Origin: Komagataeibacter sucrofermentans DSM 15973
GTDB taxonomy: Bacteria > Pseudomonadota > Alphaproteobacteria > Acetobacterales > Acetobacteraceae
DNA: 64,000 nt
Assembly (NCBI RefSeq): GCF_040581405.1
Contig: NZ_CP137159.1
Span: 124,001 to 188,000 of the forward strand
Direction: 5' to 3'
Shown: one piece after another, positions 35,601-44,776 of the stretch
Numbering within the stretch: position 1 is the first letter of the stretch
Layout of the letters: the number at the start of each line of letters is the position of its first letter
The notes under the pieces: generated by a model
Told to the model about the DNA's origin: nothing
What the model saw: only the letters and a program-made list of their open reading frames with translations
Databases searched by the model: none
Position numbers and translations under genes: made by a program

Positions 35601-38066
35601 TCAGAACCCGACCGTAAGCGCGCCAGACATCGCAAAACCACCACCAATATTGTAGCCGGGCTGGCCAGCGGCGATCCACTGCCCGTTTGCCGCACGGACA
35701 CCCTTGGCCGTTGGCGTGAAGCTGGCAGCCTGGGCGTAATACAGGTTGTTGCCAATATTCATGAAATTGAGCTGGAACTGCGGCTTGTAGACCATGAACT
35801 TGTCGATACGGACATTATGCAGCCGGTAACCAAGCGTGATGTCGGATGTCAGATAACCGGGAATGTCCTGATCGTTCATGAAGGTCGTATAGCGCTTGCC
35901 GATATAGTTCAGCCCGAAATTGCCAAAGAATGTGCCATCATCATAGGAAAGGCCGACTGCCCCCGTAAACTCAGGTGTATTGACCGAACGTTTGCCGCGG
36001 GTATCGATATAGGTACCCTGGATCTGGAAATTGTTGTCCGTTGTGGCATGGACATAAGACCCCGAAAGATACGGGCTGAAATGGTGCCATGGCCGCAGAC
36101 CAAGCTCGAGCTGGGCGCCACGCACGGTTTCACCACCCATGTTGATCGGCGTGGTCACGAGCGAGCCACCGGATGAATAGGCGGTCGAGTTTACGTCGTG
36201 ATTGGTCAGGTTGTAGTTGAACAGTGATGCGGCAATATGTACCAGGCCGTTATGGCGGAAGCCGATTTCCTCACCAATCGCATATTCTGGCTTCAGGTTA
36301 CCAGGATGCACGTCAATGGGGGAAGGAGACTTCGCATCATACATGTCCAGATAGGCTTCGGTCCGGTCCGGAGCGCGGAAGCTGGTGGTACCGTTCACAA
36401 AGATCTGGTCATGCTTCGTGATGTTATAGCTGATGGCGACCTGAGGCAGCGGCTCCGCATAGTTGCCGCCATTCTTGCGATCAGGAATGCCGGGCAGGTC
36501 GTTCGTGGCCCAGCGATTGATCATGACTTCCTTGAAACCGGCAGTCAGTTTGAGGCGGTCATTGAGTAGCGACAGCGTATCATCAAAATAGATGGAGACC
36601 TGCTGCTGGCGGAAAACGAGGTTCCACGGGCTGAGCGCCTGACCCGCGGCATCCTTGACACTGTATCGCCCCCAGGCATTGGCGGGCAGGCCATTGGGGC
36701 CGACAGCGGCATAATTGGCCGGCTCCACCATATCAAGATAGGAATACATGGCCCCGATGCGGAACAGGTTGTTCCTGTGTTTCCAGTCCAGATGCCCCAT
36801 CAGCGCCAGGGTATGCTGGTGCTGTTCATCGACGACCTGTGTCGTATCGACCCTTGTGCCATTGGCCAGGGTCACGGCCGTTGGCAGGTTGAGCGCGCCC
36901 ACGTTCTGTGTGCCGAGATAGGCCTGTGAATCATTGATGTTTTCACCAAACCCGCTGTCCTTGTCCCAGTTGATGAAATAAGGCGTTAGATGCAGGTTGA
37001 GGTTATGGCCCAGGTTGAACTTCATTGGTGCCATGACCGCGATGGTTTTGTTCATCAGGCGGTTCATGCGATAATAGTTGGGACTACCGGGTGTATAGTT
37101 CGGGTTGAGGTAGAGTGAGGACGTACCTTTAGCCTCGAAGGCCGCCATGGTTGGCGTTGCCGCACCGTTGGAGTTGATGCCGCTGGACGAGTACTGTCCA
37201 AAAATCATCTCTACGGCAACCCTGTTCCCCTGCCCCCATTCCTTCACCAGCTTTGCATCGACATGGTGGCGGTTGATGGAACCCGGCGTCTGCCAGAAAT
37301 TACTGAACATGTAGGAATAGGACATGAAGGCACGGATACCTGTATGCCCGATTTCACCGGTATCAAACCGGACGAATTCCTTTTTCATGTGATAGCTGCC
37401 GTAGCTGCTCTCGATCATGCCGCCCCGGCGGCGGGAAGGATCGCGCAAGGTGACGTCAACAGATGAGCCAACCGCGTTATAGGACGGGCTCGTGATATCG
37501 GGCGACCCCTGGGTGAGGGAAACCGAGGACATGTTTTCGGCATCGGGTGAACTGCCGATGGAATCCGGCTGGTAATACACACCATCCACCAGCGGCACGC
37601 CATCAACCAGATACCCGATTTCGCTTTGGTTCATGCCACGCACCACAAGGGCGCGGGACGTCAGGCCATAGGGGTCGGTACGGGCATAGGCCACACCCGG
37701 CATCATGGCCACAAGAGCCTGTGGCGTTGTATTGGAACTCTGCTTGGCAATAAAATCGCGCGTTACTTCACTGCGCGCCTTTGGCACGGTCTGTACTGGC
37801 ATGAGGCCACCACCGGGGGTCGTGCCGGTCACGCCGTTTGGCGTACGCATGCCGGTGCTGACGTGAATGGTTTCCCCGTCGCCCCGGGCAACCATGCCCG
37901 CGGGCCTGGTATCGGGCTGCGGCGAGGGGCCAGCATGCACCCTGGCGGGCCGATTGCGGGCCGTGGCCGGAGGAGTGGCCGCTTTTGCATCGCTGTGCTG
38001 TGTCGCAATCAGGCCCGACAGGACGGTTGTAGACAACACAAGAGCACCGAAGGAACAAAATCGCAT
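35601..38066 (-). CDS. TonB-dependent outer-membrane receptor
   Basis: 821 residues. A signal peptide (MRFCSFGALVLSTTVLSGLI, cleavage near DAKA) and a Pro/Ala-rich linker lead into a plug domain (TPQALVAMMPGVAYARTDPY, RALVVRGMNQSEIGYLVDGV, SSVSLTQGSPDI) and a long beta barrel ending with the canonical aromatic terminus (SGALTVGF). It imports a ligand using TonB energy. The ligand is not readable, but the position among amidases and aminotransferases suggests a nitrogenous or chelated nutrient. GGGAG precedes the start. No FecIR-type sensor genes are adjacent. Confidence 0.93.
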   Translation of the reverse strand: MRFCSFGALVLSTTVLSGLIATQHSDAKAATPPATARNRPARVHAGPSPQPDTRPAGMVARGDGETIHVSTGMRTPNGVTGTTPGGGLMPVQTVPKARSEVTRDFIAKQSSNTTPQALVAMMPGVAYARTDPYGLTSRALVVRGMNQSEIGYLVDGVPLVDGVYYQPDSIGSSPDAENMSSVSLTQGSPDITSPSYNAVGSSVDVTLRDPSRRRGGMIESSYGSYHMKKEFVRFDTGEIGHTGIRAFMSYSYMFSNFWQTPGSINRHHVDAKLVKEWGQGNRVAVEMIFGQYSSSGINSNGAATPTMAAFEAKGTSSLYLNPNYTPGSPNYYRMNRLMNKTIAVMAPMKFNLGHNLNLHLTPYFINWDKDSGFGENINDSQAYLGTQNVGALNLPTAVTLANGTRVDTTQVVDEQHQHTLALMGHLDWKHRNNLFRIGAMYSYLDMVEPANYAAVGPNGLPANAWGRYSVKDAAGQALSPWNLVFRQQQVSIYFDDTLSLLNDRLKLTAGFKEVMINRWATNDLPGIPDRKNGGNYAEPLPQVAISYNITKHDQIFVNGTTSFRAPDRTEAYLDMYDAKSPSPIDVHPGNLKPEYAIGEEIGFRHNGLVHIAASLFNYNLTNHDVNSTAYSSGGSLVTTPINMGGETVRGAQLELGLRPWHHFSPYLSGSYVHATTDNNFQIQGTYIDTRGKRSVNTPEFTGAVGLSYDDGTFFGNFGLNYIGKRYTTFMNDQDIPGYLTSDITLGYRLHNVRIDKFMVYKPQFQLNFMNIGNNLYYAQAASFTPTAKGVRAANGQWIAAGQPGYNIGGGFAMSGALTVGF

Positions 38067-38358
38067 TCATATTCTCCCTGTCGTCCCGTTCGGGAAGAAA
38101 CTGATGGCATAAATGAAAAAGATGAAGACCGGGCAGGAACTAAGATGAACCTGCATTCTCGATGGGTTTCCGTAACGACATTTAATTATTAGTTCGTAAC
38201 ATTTTTCAAGAGACAAATGTCCGATATTTTAACGTTTCTCGTTCCATTGGTATTTTTGCATCAATATGAGCCATATAGGCTCAATTTTAAGTATTGGTAT
38301 AAACGGTTATAATGATTGTCATAAATTTATTTATGTCAGCCAGCAGCTATCGGCGCCT
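38067..38358. promoter_or_regulatory. AT-rich promoter region of the TonB receptor
   Basis: AT-rich DNA upstream of the receptor start, also containing the terminator-side flank of the 2-hydroxyacid dehydrogenase gene. No strong inverted repeat or Fur-like box was recognised. Confidence 0.4.
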
Positions 38359-39306
38359 TCAATAACCCCGGCTGATATCAAAAACCTGCTCCGGGCGCTC
38401 CCCGCGCTGCAGGGTCCTTATGCAACCAATCAGATAATCGACCCGGGCACAGACCGAAGCCTGCGATGCGATATGTGGCGTGACGATTACGGATGGATGC
38501 GTCCATAAGGGCGAAGTCACCGGTAGCGGCTCATGCTCGAAAACATCAAGCACAGCGGCCGACAGCACACCGTCATCCAGTGCCGATAAAAGATCGCTTT
38601 CAACAACGTGCTCCCCTCGCCCGACATTGATGAACGCCCCGCCGGGTCGAAGCCCCCGCAGCACCTGGGCATTGATAATATTACAGGTCTGGGGGGTATG
38701 GGGCAGCAGACAGATGAGGATATCGGCCCCGGCCAGAAATGGCTTCAGCCCGACTGCCCCATCAAAGGTCTTGACCCCTTCGATGTCCTTGGGCGAGCGC
38801 GACCAGCCCCGCACGGTAAAGCCGCACTGGCTGAGATGCCCGGCTACATAACGACCCAGTTGCCCAAGCCCCATGATACCCACGACACAGTCTGCTGCCG
38901 AGCGCGTGACGACCGTGCGTTTCCATGACCGCTCGTTCTGCTGTAACGCCCACCCGCGTGCGCCACGGATTACGCTGATACAGGCCCATAGCAGGTAATC
39001 CGCCATCAGGCGGCCGGTTTCCTCTCCCGCCATGCGGATAAGCGGCAGGTGCACCGGCCAGTCGGGATCGCGCGCCACGATATGATCAACCCCGGCAGAC
39101 AGGCTGAAAACCGCCTTGAGCGCAGGTAGGCACGCAAGGTCGCCTACAGGGGGCATCCATACCAGCGCGTAGTCAATCCTGTCGGGCGCCTCCAGGGCGG
39201 TAGCCCAGTCCACCACATGGATATCTGGCGCCCGCTCGGCAAACGCTTCCTTTACCTGCCTGAAATAGTCAGCATCGTCTTCAACATAAACGGCGATGAA
39301 AACCAT
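38359..39306 (-). CDS. D-2-hydroxyacid dehydrogenase, GhrA-like
   Basis: 315 residues. The NAD(P)-binding loop is VGIMGLGQLGRYVAGHLSQC and the catalytic triad is Arg in INVGRGEHVVES, Glu in DVFEHEPLP and His in VTPHIASQASV. It resembles glyoxylate/hydroxypyruvate reductase A, which reduces alpha-keto acids in the cytoplasm. With an aminotransferase and an aldolase next door, it may reduce the keto acid that they form. Confidence 0.92.
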   Translation of the reverse strand: MVFIAVYVEDDADYFRQVKEAFAERAPDIHVVDWATALEAPDRIDYALVWMPPVGDLACLPALKAVFSLSAGVDHIVARDPDWPVHLPLIRMAGEETGRLMADYLLWACISVIRGARGWALQQNERSWKRTVVTRSAADCVVGIMGLGQLGRYVAGHLSQCGFTVRGWSRSPKDIEGVKTFDGAVGLKPFLAGADILICLLPHTPQTCNIINAQVLRGLRPGGAFINVGRGEHVVESDLLSALDDGVLSAAVLDVFEHEPLPVTSPLWTHPSVIVTPHIASQASVCARVDYLIGCIRTLQRGERPEQVFDISRGY

Positions 39307-39349
39307 TTCACAACTCCATTACAAACATATTACTTTATTTATATTCTAC

Positions 39350-39372
39350 ATTATTCATTTTAAGTGAATAAT
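39350..39372. promoter_or_regulatory. Perfect inverted repeat upstream of the 2-hydroxyacid dehydrogenase
   Basis: ATTATTCA and TGAATAAT flank seven bases (TTTTAAG). It sits in the AT-rich 87-base gap between the aminotransferase stop and the dehydrogenase start. The inner TTCA-N7-TGAA fits the T-N11-A pattern of LysR operators, so the LysR protein encoded at 42076 could bind here. A factor-independent terminator is less likely because the stem is AT-only. Confidence 0.45.
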
Positions 39373-39393
39373 ATAAGTCTGATCCATAATCAC

Positions 39394-40791
39394 TCAGTAG
39401 AACTGGCCGGAGCTGATCTCCTGCTCCATCTGCGCAAGGACATCCGCTACGCCATCAAAAATCATATCGACCTGCTCGCGCGTGATGATCAATGGCGGCG
39501 AAAATGCCAGCGTATCGCCCATGGCACGCGCAATGACGCCCTTGTTCTGAAGCAGCCCGAAAGCATATTTCGCCAATTGCCCGACTTCTAGCGACGAGGA
39601 GCGCGTGGCCTTGTCCATGACCAGTTCCAGCGCCCCGATCAGCCCCACGCCACGCGCCTCACCCACCAGCGTGGAGGAGGCGCCCAGTGCGCGCAACCTC
39701 GCCTGGAAATGTACGCTGACATCACTGACATGCGTCATCAGGTCGCGCTCTTCCATGATGTTCAGCACCTCGATCGCCACGGCAGCGGCCGTCGGGTTGC
39801 CACCGTTGGTAAAGCCATGGGCAAAGGCGCCAATGGCGTGCGACTCATCGGCAATCGGTTCAAACACCATGTCATTCATGAGAATGGCAGAAATGGGCAG
39901 GTAGGATGATGAAAGCTGCTTGGACAGGATCATCATGTCGGGTCGGATATCAAAGGTCTGGCTGCCAAACATGCGCCCGGTCCGGCCAAACCCGCAGATA
40001 ACCTCGTCCGCGACCAGGATAATGCCGTATTTTTTCAGCACGGGCTGCAATTTTTCCCAATAGCCCTGCGGAGGAACGATCACCCCGCCCGCCCCCATAA
40101 CGGGCTCGGCGAAGAAGGCGGCAATGGTCTCGGGCCCCTCGGCCACGATCAGCGCCTCGATCTCGTTCACCAACCGGGTCGAGAATGCGTCCCCGCTCTC
40201 GCCCTCCAGGCCTTCGCGGTAGTAATGCGGCGCGGTCACATGCAGGAAACCGGGCAGCGGCAGATCAAAGGACTGGTGATCGACAGGAATGCCGGTCAGA
40301 CTGGCAGAGGCAATCGTGATGCCGTGGTAGCCCCGCTTGCGGCTGATGATCTTCTTGCGCTTTGTCTCTCCCAATGCATTGGAGCGGTACCAGATCATCT
40401 TAATCGCGGTATCATTGGCTTCTGACCCGGAATTGGTAAAGAACGCCTTGCTCATCGGCACGGGCGCCATCTCTACCAACCGGGCGGCCAATTCTATCTG
40501 CGGCGCATGCGATTTTCCGGTGAAGGTGTGGTAGTACGGCAGCTTCTCCATCTGGCGCACAGCCGCATCAATCAGCCTGCGTTCACTGAAGCCAAGGCCG
40601 ACACTCCACAACCCGGCAACTGCCTCAAGGTATTTCTTGCCGGCACTATCGTAGACAAAAACGCCTTCGCCCCGGTCAATCACCATCCCGCCGCCCTGCA
40701 GGTTGGCCCGTGCATCCGTAAAGGGATGCATCAGGTAACGGGCGTCCTTCATTTCCAGGATATCGGCTTCGTCAGACATTTTTTCCATCAT
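39394..40791 (-). CDS. Class III aminotransferase (pyruvate-dependent omega type)
   Basis: 465 residues from the ATG at 40791; the next ATG is adjacent and another lies three codons on. PLP-enzyme features: GLWSVGLGFSERRLIDAAVR, FFTNSGSEANDTAIKMIWYR, GYHGITIASASLTG, the aspartate in LVADEVICGFGRTGRMFG and the PLP Lys in ILSKQLSSSYLPISAILM. It resembles omega-amino-acid:pyruvate transaminases that act on diamines or beta-alanine-like amines. Its gene is followed by the 2-hydroxyacid dehydrogenase and preceded by the aldolase. Confidence 0.93.
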   Translation of the reverse strand: MMEKMSDEADILEMKDARYLMHPFTDARANLQGGGMVIDRGEGVFVYDSAGKKYLEAVAGLWSVGLGFSERRLIDAAVRQMEKLPYYHTFTGKSHAPQIELAARLVEMAPVPMSKAFFTNSGSEANDTAIKMIWYRSNALGETKRKKIISRKRGYHGITIASASLTGIPVDHQSFDLPLPGFLHVTAPHYYREGLEGESGDAFSTRLVNEIEALIVAEGPETIAAFFAEPVMGAGGVIVPPQGYWEKLQPVLKKYGIILVADEVICGFGRTGRMFGSQTFDIRPDMMILSKQLSSSYLPISAILMNDMVFEPIADESHAIGAFAHGFTNGGNPTAAAVAIEVLNIMEERDLMTHVSDVSVHFQARLRALGASSTLVGEARGVGLIGALELVMDKATRSSSLEVGQLAKYAFGLLQNKGVIARAMGDTLAFSPPLIITREQVDMIFDGVADVLAQMEQEISSGQFY

Positions 40792-40818
40792 TCCCAAACC
40801 TTCTGGCCACTTGTCGCA

Positions 40819-41577
40819 TTATGAACAGTATGACTCTTTTTCATCCGCAATCAGGCTGAGAGCCGCAGTCCAGGCGCGCTGGATGATTTCTTCAGCCTCC
40901 TCACGCTGGAACTGCTCCGCCGTACGCCGCCGCACATCCTCCGGCGGGTAGGAGAGTTGCCTACCCCCGGCAAGCGCATGGATCTGGATCTGGCAGGCGC
41001 GTTCGAGGAAATAGATTTCGTGGAAGGCATGCGCCACATGCCGCCCCCCCACCAGCAAGCCATGATTGCGCAGGATCATGGCATTATTGGTGCCAAGGTC
41101 AGCAATCAGGCGCTCTTTTTCCTCGGCCCGCAGCGCGATCCCCTCATAGTCATGGTAGGACAGGCAGCCATAAAACTTCAGGGCATGCTGGCTGATTGGC
41201 AGCAGCCCGTCCTCCTGGGCCGAAACCCCAGCCCCGTTTGGCGTGTGGGTATGGATGATGCATTTCAGGTCAGGCCGGGCCTGATGAATGGCGGAATGGA
41301 TGACAAAGCCCGCCGCATTCACATTGGACTGCTCCAGCCGCAACTCCTTCACATGGCCGAATTTGTCAATCCGCACCAGGTCGCTGGCGCGCATCTGGTC
41401 AAAAACCTTGCCGTAGCGATTGATGAGGAAATGCCCCGGATCATCGGGAAGGGCCATGGATATGTGGGTATCGATCAGGTCCGTCATGCGGAAATGAGCA
41501 ATCAGCCTGTAGAGCGCAGCGAGCTCACAACGTGCTTTCCACTCACTTGCGGAGAAGGAGTCGGATGGAAGGGTCAC
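40819..41577 (-). CDS. Class II aldolase/adducin-family protein
   Basis: 252 residues from the GTG at 41577, chosen because GGAGG lies seven bases upstream; starts farther out would ignore it. The metal-binding histidines are in IIHTHTPNGAGVSAQ and ILRNHGLLVGGRHVAHAFHE, and an N-terminal ALYRLIAHFRMTDLIDTHIS is typical of the bacterial adducin-like branch. Members are aldolases or decarboxylases for sugar phosphates or keto acids; this branch is poorly defined. It is first in the minus-strand run facing the LysR gene. Confidence 0.88.
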   Translation of the reverse strand: MTLPSDSFSASEWKARCELAALYRLIAHFRMTDLIDTHISMALPDDPGHFLINRYGKVFDQMRASDLVRIDKFGHVKELRLEQSNVNAAGFVIHSAIHQARPDLKCIIHTHTPNGAGVSAQEDGLLPISQHALKFYGCLSYHDYEGIALRAEEKERLIADLGTNNAMILRNHGLLVGGRHVAHAFHEIYFLERACQIQIHALAGGRQLSYPPEDVRRRTAEQFQREEAEEIIQRAWTAALSLIADEKESYCS

Positions 41578-42075
41578 AGATAAGCCTCCGGAAAACATAA
41601 AGACGCACACAGGGCGAACGGACACAGCCGTATCATTTTTCCTACTATGCGATCATAATTACACGAACCTTTCGATATGAAAACAATAAATAGTCATTAA
41701 AATTAATAATAATGCCCATTAATTGTATGCCTTATGAAATATATTCGTTAGTTCCCGAAAATATATACTTTAACGCTCTTGCGAATCATGCCCCATCTGT
41801 CCAAGCTCGACCGCACCGCATTCTCATCCGCATGCGGTGGCCAGAAACAGAAATAATGATGGGCAGGCCGAATGATTAATTGACATCATGCTTTCGAATA
41901 TCTCATTATGTATATGTAACGTTTTGACGCTCCGGCTCCTGACAGAAATAGCGCTGCAGGTCCGGTGCAGTACCCGGCGTACGTCGCCATGAAAGTACGA
42001 ACGGACATCATGTAATGCCGCAGGTTAGGTTTATGAAGCCCTGTAACCTGAAAACAGAAATCGGGCTGTATCCCC
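41578..42075. promoter_or_regulatory. AT-rich divergent control region of the catabolic island
   Basis: About 500 bases between the aldolase (minus) and LysR (plus) genes. It holds a long AT-rich block at about 41640-41790, a probable promoter zone for the minus-strand run. I could not pin down a single operator. No gene was recognised. Confidence 0.5.
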
Positions 42076-43122
42076 ATGAGTACGCTCTCTTTTCCACCCA
42101 TGTCTGATCCTGCCAACCGAACGGCCGAAGCGGGCCATGGCATCCCCAGGAAAAGTGAACAACTGATCGACCGGTTGGACTGGAACCTGCTGCGCACGTT
42201 CATCGCCATCGCACATGAAGGCAACATCACGCGCGCGGCCAGCAGCCTTCGCCTGACGCAGTCAGCGGTCAGCCAGGCCCTGCGGCGGCTGGAAAAGCAG
42301 ATCGGCTATGCCCTTATTGTCCGTAACGGAAGCCGCTTTACGCTTTCCAGCCATGGCGAGAAGGTGCTGCGTTTGGCATCCGATATCTATGGCTCGATCA
42401 AGGCGATCAGCAACGAGATCGAATCAGGGGCGGAAGAAGTGGGCGGCCATATCCGCCTGCTTACGCTCAGCAGCATTGAATCCGTTACGTATGATACGTT
42501 CCTGGCCAGCTTTCACGAGCGTTTTCCACGCATATCGCTTGAAATCATCTGCATACGCAGCGAGGACATCCTCAGTTCCCTCCAGAAAAAGACGGCCAAT
42601 ATCGGCATAGGGCTCTGCCCGCGCGCCCTTCCGCGCATCGGGCGCTCGCTGATCATGGAGCAGTCCTATGGCCTGTACTGCGGGCGATCCCACCGCTTTT
42701 TTGGCAAGAATGACATTTCCCTGCGGGATCTGGCGCAGGAGAATTTCGTCCGCTCTGAAGCGGACAGGATTGACGGGCTTCTCTCCAACATCACCATCTT
42801 CCGTAACGAGATGGATTTCAGCGGATGGATAGCGGGCACATCGTGTTCCATCCAGGAAATCACCCGCATGATCGTTGCAAATTACGGGATCGGGTGCCTA
42901 CCTGAACATATTGCGCAGCCATGGGTAGATGCCGGCAGGCTGTGGCGCCTGCCACCGGCCTCTGGCATCACCACATCGGGGATATTCCTACTGTGGAATC
43001 GTGACGGGCGTTACAGCAATAGTGAACGTATCTTTCTCGAGCAGTTCCAGAACCATCTGCAGATCTCTCCGTCATCGCCTGATAGCTGGGCGGCCAACAC
43101 CACATCCGCCAATACAGGGTAG
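42076..43122 (+). CDS. LysR-family regulator of the catabolic island
   Basis: 348 residues. After about 30 unusual N-terminal residues comes a classical LysR domain: DWNLLRTFIAIAHEGNITRA, ASSLRLTQSAVSQALRRLEK, QIGYALIVRNG. The effector domain contains LLTLSSIESVTYDTFLASFH and GIGLCPRALPRIGRSLI. A second ATG at codon 9 would give a more usual N-terminus; no good ribosome-binding site settles it. It lies between the minus-strand amidase/aminotransferase run and the plus-strand symporter, which it probably controls. Confidence 0.9.
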   Translation: MSTLSFPPMSDPANRTAEAGHGIPRKSEQLIDRLDWNLLRTFIAIAHEGNITRAASSLRLTQSAVSQALRRLEKQIGYALIVRNGSRFTLSSHGEKVLRLASDIYGSIKAISNEIESGAEEVGGHIRLLTLSSIESVTYDTFLASFHERFPRISLEIICIRSEDILSSLQKKTANIGIGLCPRALPRIGRSLIMEQSYGLYCGRSHRFFGKNDISLRDLAQENFVRSEADRIDGLLSNITIFRNEMDFSGWIAGTSCSIQEITRMIVANYGIGCLPEHIAQPWVDAGRLWRLPPASGITTSGIFLLWNRDGRYSNSERIFLEQFQNHLQISPSSPDSWAANTTSANTG

Positions 43123-43192
43123 TCCACCAACCGTTCTTTACAGAATACGTTGAAATAAAAAGGTTTCTTTCTGGTGCGCCGGGAGCGTATTA

Positions 43193-44647
43193 ATGGCAAT
43201 CATCTTCTTCATTCTTATCCTCACCGCGTCGATCATCGTGGCGATCATTTCAAAGCGGCGTGCCGGTGCGCAGAACATCAAGGACTATCTTACGGCCTCA
43301 CGGTCCTTTGGTTCGGTATTCATATTCTTCCTGGGCATTGGCGAGACCTACAGTATCGGCATGATGACTGCCTTTCCCGGCGGCATCTATCATTCCGGGT
43401 ACCCGTTCGCGTCATGGTTCCTATCCTATGTCCTCCTGGCCTATCCTGTCGGCTATTTCCTCACCCCGCGCATCTGGCAACTCGCGCGCAATACCAACGC
43501 TGCTACTGTGCCAGACATTTTCCGCAAGGTGTTCAACAGCCGTGCGCTTGAAATTACCGTTGCCTTCAACATCATATTTTTTATGATCCCGTGGGCGACC
43601 ATCCAGTTTTCCGGCCTGACCCTTGTGCTGTCTGGACTGAACATCGTCTCCTCACGCTGGCTGCTCATGCTGACCGCGGGCGGGATCGTTTTTATGTATA
43701 TTGCCATTTCCGGCATCCGGGCCTCGGCCTATGTCTCGGTCATGAAGGATCTGCTCGTGCTGTTCATTATCGGCACGATCGTCATGGCGCTACTCAAGAC
43801 AGATAACCCCGCCACCCTGTTCCAGATCGGCACGGATGAACTGCACAACACGGCAATCACCGGCCGGCAGGAAAGCTTTGCCATGTCCACGATGTTTTTT
43901 CAGGCAATCGGCATGCCCATCTTTCCACTGACCTGCGCGTACCTGATGACGGCGCGCAGCGCACGGACCGTAATGCGGGCACAGATCTTCATGCCTCTTT
44001 ACATGGTAGTCTTTCCGTTCATGATGCTGATCGCCTTTTATGCCAAGTATCATCACCTGACCCTCTCTTCTCCCAATGATGCCTTTATCGAGACAGTAAA
44101 AACCCTCCTGCCGCCTGCCATGATCGGGGTTGTGGCGGGCGGGGCTGCCCTGTCCGCGTTGGTGGTGCTTTCTGGTACATGCCTTGTCATCGGGTCGCTG
44201 GTTGCACGCAACCTTGTGCCCGGACTGCCGGAAAAACGCCAGAAAACCGCCTCACAGATGGTCATCATGCTCTATATTGTCGTCTCCATGGTTCTGGCGA
44301 CCATGGTGCCTACACTGGTTGCTCACCTGTATAACATGACGTATTTTGGTGTAACGCAGCTCCTGCCCTGCTTCCTTCTGGCAATCCTGTCGATCCGCGT
44401 CAGACCCCGTGCGCTATGCGCCGGGATCATCCTGGGTGATGCCTTGGGGTGCGGACTTTATCTGAGCGGAGTCGATACGCTCGGCATCAATCCCGGCCTG
44501 ATCGGCCTTGTTGTCAATACCGCCATCGTATTCCTGGCCGGAAACTGCCAGAGACCCCAGAAGGTCCAGCATCATGCGGAGCAGGAATACATCGTGGTCG
44601 AGGAAAACTGGACGGAGCGCCCATTATCCACCTCTTCGGGATCATGA
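43193..44647 (+). CDS. Sodium:solute symporter (SSS family)
   Basis: 484 residues with about 13 membrane segments. SSS features: ASIIVAIISKRRAGAQNIKD, YLTASRSFGSVFIFFLGIGE, a long series of helices and GGAALSALVVLSGTCLVIGS. The family uses a sodium gradient to import sugars, amino acids, urea or carboxylates across the inner membrane. Adjacent genes (a PLP enzyme downstream and amidases and aminotransferases upstream) suggest an amino compound. Good GGGAG site before the ATG. Confidence 0.9.
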   Translation: MAIIFFILILTASIIVAIISKRRAGAQNIKDYLTASRSFGSVFIFFLGIGETYSIGMMTAFPGGIYHSGYPFASWFLSYVLLAYPVGYFLTPRIWQLARNTNAATVPDIFRKVFNSRALEITVAFNIIFFMIPWATIQFSGLTLVLSGLNIVSSRWLLMLTAGGIVFMYIAISGIRASAYVSVMKDLLVLFIIGTIVMALLKTDNPATLFQIGTDELHNTAITGRQESFAMSTMFFQAIGMPIFPLTCAYLMTARSARTVMRAQIFMPLYMVVFPFMMLIAFYAKYHHLTLSSPNDAFIETVKTLLPPAMIGVVAGGAALSALVVLSGTCLVIGSLVARNLVPGLPEKRQKTASQMVIMLYIVVSMVLATMVPTLVAHLYNMTYFGVTQLLPCFLLAILSIRVRPRALCAGIILGDALGCGLYLSGVDTLGINPGLIGLVVNTAIVFLAGNCQRPQKVQHHAEQEYIVVEENWTERPLSTSSGS

Positions 44648-44776
44648 TCCCGTTCCAGGGGGGATGGCCTGCCTCACGGTTCGTGCCTTCCGGCCCTTTT
44701 CACCATCCTCAGACCACTGCCGCCCGCAAGCACTTCACTTGCGTGTTTCAATTTCCCATTCCGGACTGGACACCCC

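Noticed and set aside
35498-35755. N-terminal extension of the DUF3311 protein
   Set aside because: The extra residues overlap the TonB receptor 3' end and look like non-coding translation; the family starts near MPSKSS.
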